From Lutibacter sp. (GTDB taxonomy: Bacteria > Bacteroidota > Bacteroidia > Flavobacteriales > Flavobacteriaceae): a stretch of 47,046 nt of DNA. Shown here one piece after another: positions 43,374-47,046 of the stretch. The stretch covers positions 1 through 47,046 of the forward strand of contig JAQVGD010000004.1 of the NCBI GenBank assembly GCA_028696945.1, written 5' to 3'. The notes beneath the pieces are model-generated. The model saw nothing but the letters and a program-made list of their open reading frames with translations. It made no database searches and was not told the DNA's origin. Position 1 is the first letter of the stretch; each line of letters opens with the position of its first letter. Made by a program: the position numbers and the translations under genes.

Positions 43374-46040
43374 ATGAAAAAAACCTTAAGTTTTCTTGTA
43401 ATCCTAATATTCCCTTTTATTATCTTTTCGCAATCCGTAAAACTGGAAGGAACCGTTAAAGACAAAGCAAACAATCCTTTGGAAATGGCAAACGTGATTG
43501 CTTTTAAAAAAGGGACCAATACATTGCAGTCGTATTCCATTACCGATTCTAAAGGAAATTACAGGTTAAGTCTGGATCAAAATGAAGTCTATACTTTAAA
43601 AGTGAGTTATTTGGGCTTCAATACCAAAAATGTGGAAATCACTGTTGGAAAATCAGCTGCTGATATTTTGGAAAATATTGTGTTGGAAGAATCCAATGAA
43701 TCCTTAAATGAAGTGCAAATTACCTATGAAATGCCTGTAAAAATTGTTGGGGACACCATAGTGTACAACGCCGATTCATTTACATCTGGAAAGGAAAAAA
43801 AGCTGGAAGATGTTCTTAAAAAACTGCCTGGAATTGATATTGACGACAATGGTGAAGTGGAAGTAGAAGGTAAAAAAATACAGAAAGTGTTGGTGGAAGG
43901 AAAAGAATTTTTCGATGGCGATTCAAAACTGGCGACACAAAATATTCCCGCCAACGCCATTGATAAAGTGCAGGTACTTAAAAATTACAATGAAGTTTCC
44001 GGAATGCGTGGTGTTACCAATAATGAGGATAATATTGTTATCAATATTAAATTGAAGCAGGGAAAAAAACGATTTTGGTTCGGCGAGGTAAATGCCGGTG
44101 CTGGCGATAACGAAAAATACACCGCAAAACCAAAACTATTTTATTACAGCCCCGAAAAAAGCATCAACCTTTTGGCCGATTTCAACAATATTGGCGAAGC
44201 ACCGTTTACCATGCGCGATTATTATAGGTTTACAGGCGGTTTACGAAGCGGTATGGGTGGCAGCGGCACCAGTTTTAACGTGTCATCGGGCGGATTGGGT
44301 TTTTTAACTGCACAAAATAACCGCGCGCAAGAAATTACTTCAAAATTTGGGGCGTTAAATTTCAGTTTGGTCCCTAAAAAAACAATTGATTTTAATGGAT
44401 TTGCCATTGTTAACGATTCAAAAACCGATATGTTCACACAATCAAATACTGTTTACAACAAATTAAATATTACCGAAATTAGCGAAACTCCCGCTACGCA
44501 AGGCAGTAAATTGGGGATGCTAAAATTCAGCACCTTCTATAAACCAACCAATGAAGTGTATATCAATTATGATATTTTTGGAAAACTGTCGGAACAAACG
44601 GAAATGCTCGATGTTACTTCAACACAACGAAATGCGGCTACTTATAAAGAAGAAAAACCGACAACATTAAACCAGAATCTCAACTTATATTATACCATTA
44701 ACGAAAAGAATATTTTTGCTGCGGAATTGCAACATCTTTATGAAAAAGACCAATCGTTATACAATTCTATGGCAGCCTCGCAGCCGTTTGAAATAATCCC
44801 TTCCAACAATGCCGAAGCCATTATTGACTTGATTCAAAATAAAAAAATAAGCACCAATAAATTGGATATGAAGTTGGATTATTATTATTTGTTAACGCCA
44901 AAAAGCAATATCAACATCACATTGGGAAGTACTTTGTCCACCCAAAGTTTAACGTCGGATATTTTTCAAAATTTAGATGATGGCAGTGTGCTTAATTTTA
45001 ATGAAGAAGTGTTGAATAATGATGCAGATTATAATTTTACCGATTTGTTTTTAGGACTTCATTATAAAGTGGTTTCAGGAAAATTCACATTTAATCCTGG
45101 CGTAAGTTTGCATCAATACATTACAAAAGACAAGCAATTAGGATCGGAAATTACAGAGAATCAAACAGAACTATTGCCAGATGTGTATGCGAGTTTACAG
45201 TTAAAATCGTCAGAAAGTTTGCGTTTTAATTACTCAATTTCCACCCAGTTTTCCGATATCAATAAAATTGCAGAAGGCTATGTATTAACCGATTATAATT
45301 CCTTAACCAGAGGAAATAGATTCTTGGAAAACGCCTTATACCATAGCTATTCCTTAAATTATTTTAGTTTTAGCATGTTTTCATTTACCAACGTAAATGC
45401 ATCTGTGAAATACGATAAAAAAGTAAATAGCGTAAAAAATAGTACAGAATTGGTTGGAACCGACCGAATTTCATATCCAATAAATTCAAATTTGGCCGAT
45501 GAAACATTTTCGGCAAATTTTAGGTACGGCAAAACATACAGCAAACTTAAAACTAATTTTAGGGCAAATTTATCGAATTCAACCTTCAACAATACAGTAA
45601 ATAATGAGGAAATAAAGTCTAAATCGCTTTCCCACAGCTACCAAGCAAGCGTGGCTTCAAAGTTTAAAGATGCGCCAAATTTTGAAGTGGGTTACCAAAA
45701 ATCGTTTTCTGAATATTCAAAAACAGGAAGCACCACCGATAGGCCGTTTGCAAACATGGAAATTGGGTTTTTGAAAAACTTTATTTTAACCGCTGATTAC
45801 AGTTATTACAATTATAAAAACGATGAAAATACCGTAAAAAATACCTATTCATTTTTAAATGCAAACCTGTATTATCAGCAAAAAGACAGCAAATGGGAAT
45901 TTAAAATTTCGGCCGATAATTTAACCGACAACAAGTCGATGAACACAGATAGTTACAACGAAATATCGGACAGTAATACCACTTCTCTATACTTTATTCA
46001 GCCAAAATTATACATGTTTTCGGTAAAATATAATTTGTAG
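43374..46040 (+). CDS. TonB-receptor-like outer-membrane beta-barrel protein
   Basis: The 888 residues consist of a signal peptide (about 1-19, ending FSQ), a CarboxypepD_reg-like domain (about 22-105; VKLEGTVKDKANNPLEMANVI, SYLGFNTKNV), a plug-like domain (about 120-235; KKLEDVLKKLPGIDIDDNGEVEVEG and NAIDKVQVLKNYNEVSG) and a long barrel of the OMP_b-brl_3 type ending in KYNL. It lacks an evident N-terminal TonB box, so energy coupling is uncertain. It follows the GLPGLI gene and probably forms its operon. Substrate unknown. Confidence 0.9.
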   Translation: MKKTLSFLVILIFPFIIFSQSVKLEGTVKDKANNPLEMANVIAFKKGTNTLQSYSITDSKGNYRLSLDQNEVYTLKVSYLGFNTKNVEITVGKSAADILENIVLEESNESLNEVQITYEMPVKIVGDTIVYNADSFTSGKEKKLEDVLKKLPGIDIDDNGEVEVEGKKIQKVLVEGKEFFDGDSKLATQNIPANAIDKVQVLKNYNEVSGMRGVTNNEDNIVINIKLKQGKKRFWFGEVNAGAGDNEKYTAKPKLFYYSPEKSINLLADFNNIGEAPFTMRDYYRFTGGLRSGMGGSGTSFNVSSGGLGFLTAQNNRAQEITSKFGALNFSLVPKKTIDFNGFAIVNDSKTDMFTQSNTVYNKLNITEISETPATQGSKLGMLKFSTFYKPTNEVYINYDIFGKLSEQTEMLDVTSTQRNAATYKEEKPTTLNQNLNLYYTINEKNIFAAELQHLYEKDQSLYNSMAASQPFEIIPSNNAEAIIDLIQNKKISTNKLDMKLDYYYLLTPKSNINITLGSTLSTQSLTSDIFQNLDDGSVLNFNEEVLNNDADYNFTDLFLGLHYKVVSGKFTFNPGVSLHQYITKDKQLGSEITENQTELLPDVYASLQLKSSESLRFNYSISTQFSDINKIAEGYVLTDYNSLTRGNRFLENALYHSYSLNYFSFSMFSFTNVNASVKYDKKVNSVKNSTELVGTDRISYPINSNLADETFSANFRYGKTYSKLKTNFRANLSNSTFNNTVNNEEIKSKSLSHSYQASVASKFKDAPNFEVGYQKSFSEYSKTGSTTDRPFANMEIGFLKNFILTADYSYYNYKNDENTVKNTYSFLNANLYYQQKDSKWEFKISADNLTDNKSMNTDSYNEISDSNTTSLYFIQPKLYMFSVKYNL

Positions 46041-46044
46041 GGCG

Positions 46045-46286
46045 GGCTTTCGCTCCAATCCGTCTTTTTTGCGAAGGAGCACACAATGAAATGGAGTGGC
46101 GACTGCGGCAATCTGTTACTATTGAAGATATAGTTAATTCAGGACGCAGGTTACTTAGCAATATTTCGTTAGTTCGGAACAGATTGCCGCGTCGGCTATC
46201 GCCATCTCGCAATGAAGTGGTTTTAATTGACCTCCTTGGAATGACAAAATAAAGGCGTCAAAGTCTTAATTTAATGACATTGGGTT
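46045..46286. repeat. Composite intergenic repeat after the barrel gene
   Basis: The 255-bp gap between the barrel gene and the glycogen-binding-domain gene is built of repeats. 46045-46070 resembles part of the 32.9-kb element on the opposite strand. GCGGCAATCTGTT (46105-46117) and AACAGATTGCCGC (46178-46190) form a perfect 13-bp inverted repeat. 46238-46286 is close to the reverse complement of the left end of the 29-kb element (about 29031-29078). No gene is present. Confidence 0.7.
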
Positions 46287-46295
46287 AGGCAGTGT

Positions 46296-46592
46296 TTAAA
46301 GATTTAAAACGCCATTTTCACCCGCTGCAAAATCGTTCCATAAATAATCGTCGGCTTCTCCATCGTTCACATAATCTCCGTCAACAACGTATCTAAATTC
46401 GTACGATTGCCCTTTTTGTAGATTAACAGTTCCTTTAAAAGTCCCGTTTTTTAATTTTTTTAAAGGGTCAACTTTCTCGTTCCAATCATTAAAATCTCCA
46501 ATTACAGAAACTTTGTTGGCATCTTTTGCGTCAATGCTGAAAGTTACTTTGCAATTGGATTTGTTTTTTAAATACTGTTTTTTAATTGCCAT
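46296..46592 (-). CDS. Isoamylase early-set / glycogen-binding domain protein
   Basis: A 98-residue protein formed by one AMPK-type glycogen-binding (CBM48-like) beta-sandwich: VTFSIDAKDANKVSVIGDFNDWNEKVDPLKK and YEFRYVVDGDYVNDGEADDYLWNDFAAGENGVLNL. The tryptophan in NDWN and the FRYVVDG loop match the sugar-binding pattern. No catalytic domain is attached. Such standalone domains are frequent in Bacteroidota; the role is not known. It lies opposite to its neighbours with no operon. Confidence 0.88.
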   Translation of the reverse strand: MAIKKQYLKNKSNCKVTFSIDAKDANKVSVIGDFNDWNEKVDPLKKLKNGTFKGTVNLQKGQSYEFRYVVDGDYVNDGEADDYLWNDFAAGENGVLNL

Positions 46593-46851
46593 AACTCATA
46601 GTTTATATTCTATGTAAAAATAACAAACAATTTCATTAAAACCTTAAAAGCAAAAAATTGTAACATAAAATTAGCAGTTTGTTAATTTTAAATTTATAAA
46701 CTGAAGGTAATCGAATTTTTTTTTGGAAGAAAATTCAAAATAATAATTCAAAAATCGATTTTAAAAATTTATAGATATCCAACTAAATTGGTTAAATTAG
46801 TGCATTAAATCCTTAGAATCTGGATTTTTATTTATTTCCAAGTTAAAAAAC

Positions 46852-46946
46852 AGTCTTATGAAACGAGCCATAACAAATTTTGATACACCGAGAAATGATT
46901 AATGGCGAACAGCAGCTGTACCAACAGAAAAATAAAATATAAACAG
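46852..46946 (+). repeat. Third copy of the approximately 88-bp dispersed repeat
   Basis: Starts before ATG 46858 and matches the 38.2-kb copy B almost base for base up to the A-rich end, reaching the next AAACAG at 46941. Another unit begins there (ATG at 46947) but diverges after about 12 bp, and the last bases of the window (47040-47046, AACGAGC) look like the start of a further copy. The rest of the final 454 bp (46593-46851) is AT-rich and without a gene that I can see. Confidence 0.8.
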
Positions 46947-47046
46947 ATGAAACGCCTACAACAGAATCATCTAACAGAAAAAAGAAAGATGCTGAGCGTT
47001 CCATTTGACAAATAAAAAACAATAAAAAATAGCAAATAAAACGAGC

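Noticed and set aside
45994-46212. 72-codon open frame on the minus strand after the barrel gene
   Set aside because: It lies across the 3' end of the barrel gene and repeat DNA, and has no domain or start context.

Overview
ORGANISM. The window looks like a chromosomal segment of a Bacteroidota bacterium, most likely family Flavobacteriaceae. The sequence is AT-rich. It carries the gliding genes gldB and gldC, a GLPGLI-family protein, a DUF5686 outer-membrane protein, and a FolK-deoxynucleoside kinase fusion. Several genes are preceded by the Bacteroidota promoter element TAnnTTTG rather than a sigma70 box, and start codons sit in A-rich leaders without Shine-Dalgarno sequences. I found no rRNA, tRNA, CRISPR array, phage gene, transposase or integrase. 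Nearly all genes are core housekeeping genes; the unusual material is in the intergenic regions. LAYOUT. 1-3.6 kb, plus strand: aroA, queA, rlmN. 3.6-8.3 kb, minus strand: rimP-nusA-infB, with a terminator-like hairpin directly before rimP. 8.4-11.6 kb: a two-domain universal stress protein, nadE (minus), then gldB-gldC (plus, overlapping). 11.7-18.9 kb: a folate, thymidylate and nucleoside neighbourhood (folK-dNK fusion, dfrA, thyA, nupC) with sppA, a 2TM protein, a 70-residue protein and a bifunctional-nuclease protein. 19-22 kb: etfB-etfA (minus), divergent from pdhB. 22-27.7 kb: a DUF5686 outer-membrane protein, then soluble (ppa) and membrane-bound (hppA) pyrophosphatases. 27.8-32 kb, minus: a DUF21/CBS membrane protein, then modA-(di-Mop protein)-modB-modC. 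32-33 kb: almost 1 kb of non-coding repeat DNA. 33-38 kb, minus: pbp1A-type enzyme, small lipoprotein, YfcC transporter, DUF486 protein. 38-40 kb: small-repeat cluster, GDCCVxC protein, PH-domain protein, second deoxynucleoside kinase. 40.1-46 kb: response regulator and histidine kinase (minus), divergent from GLPGLI protein and a large TonB-receptor-like barrel (plus). 46.3-46.6 kb: a glycogen-binding-domain protein; the window ends in another copy of the 38-kb repeat. HOW THE GENES WORK TOGETHER. ThyA makes dTMP and dihydrofolate, DfrA regenerates tetrahydrofolate, the FolK domain supplies the pterin, NupC imports nucleosides, and the two deoxynucleoside kinases trap them, so de novo and salvage routes to DNA precursors lie close together. 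Ppa and HppA both consume pyrophosphate, HppA conserving the energy as an ion gradient. Mod proteins import molybdate, although no molybdoenzyme is in view. The sensor/regulator pair faces a cell-envelope operon across a shared region with three exactly 10-bp-spaced TTAAC boxes, a good candidate for its binding site. MOST INTERESTING NON-GENE SIGNALS. (1) A four-copy heptanucleotide tract inside aroA that could cause frameshift phase variation. (2) The rimP leader hairpin. (3) The TTAAC triplet. (4) An approximately 88-bp repeat family at 38.1 and 46.9 kb. (5) A recent approximately 250-bp tandem duplication upstream of the mod operon, next to a foldable element. (6) A MITE-like element with a related partial copy 17 kb away.
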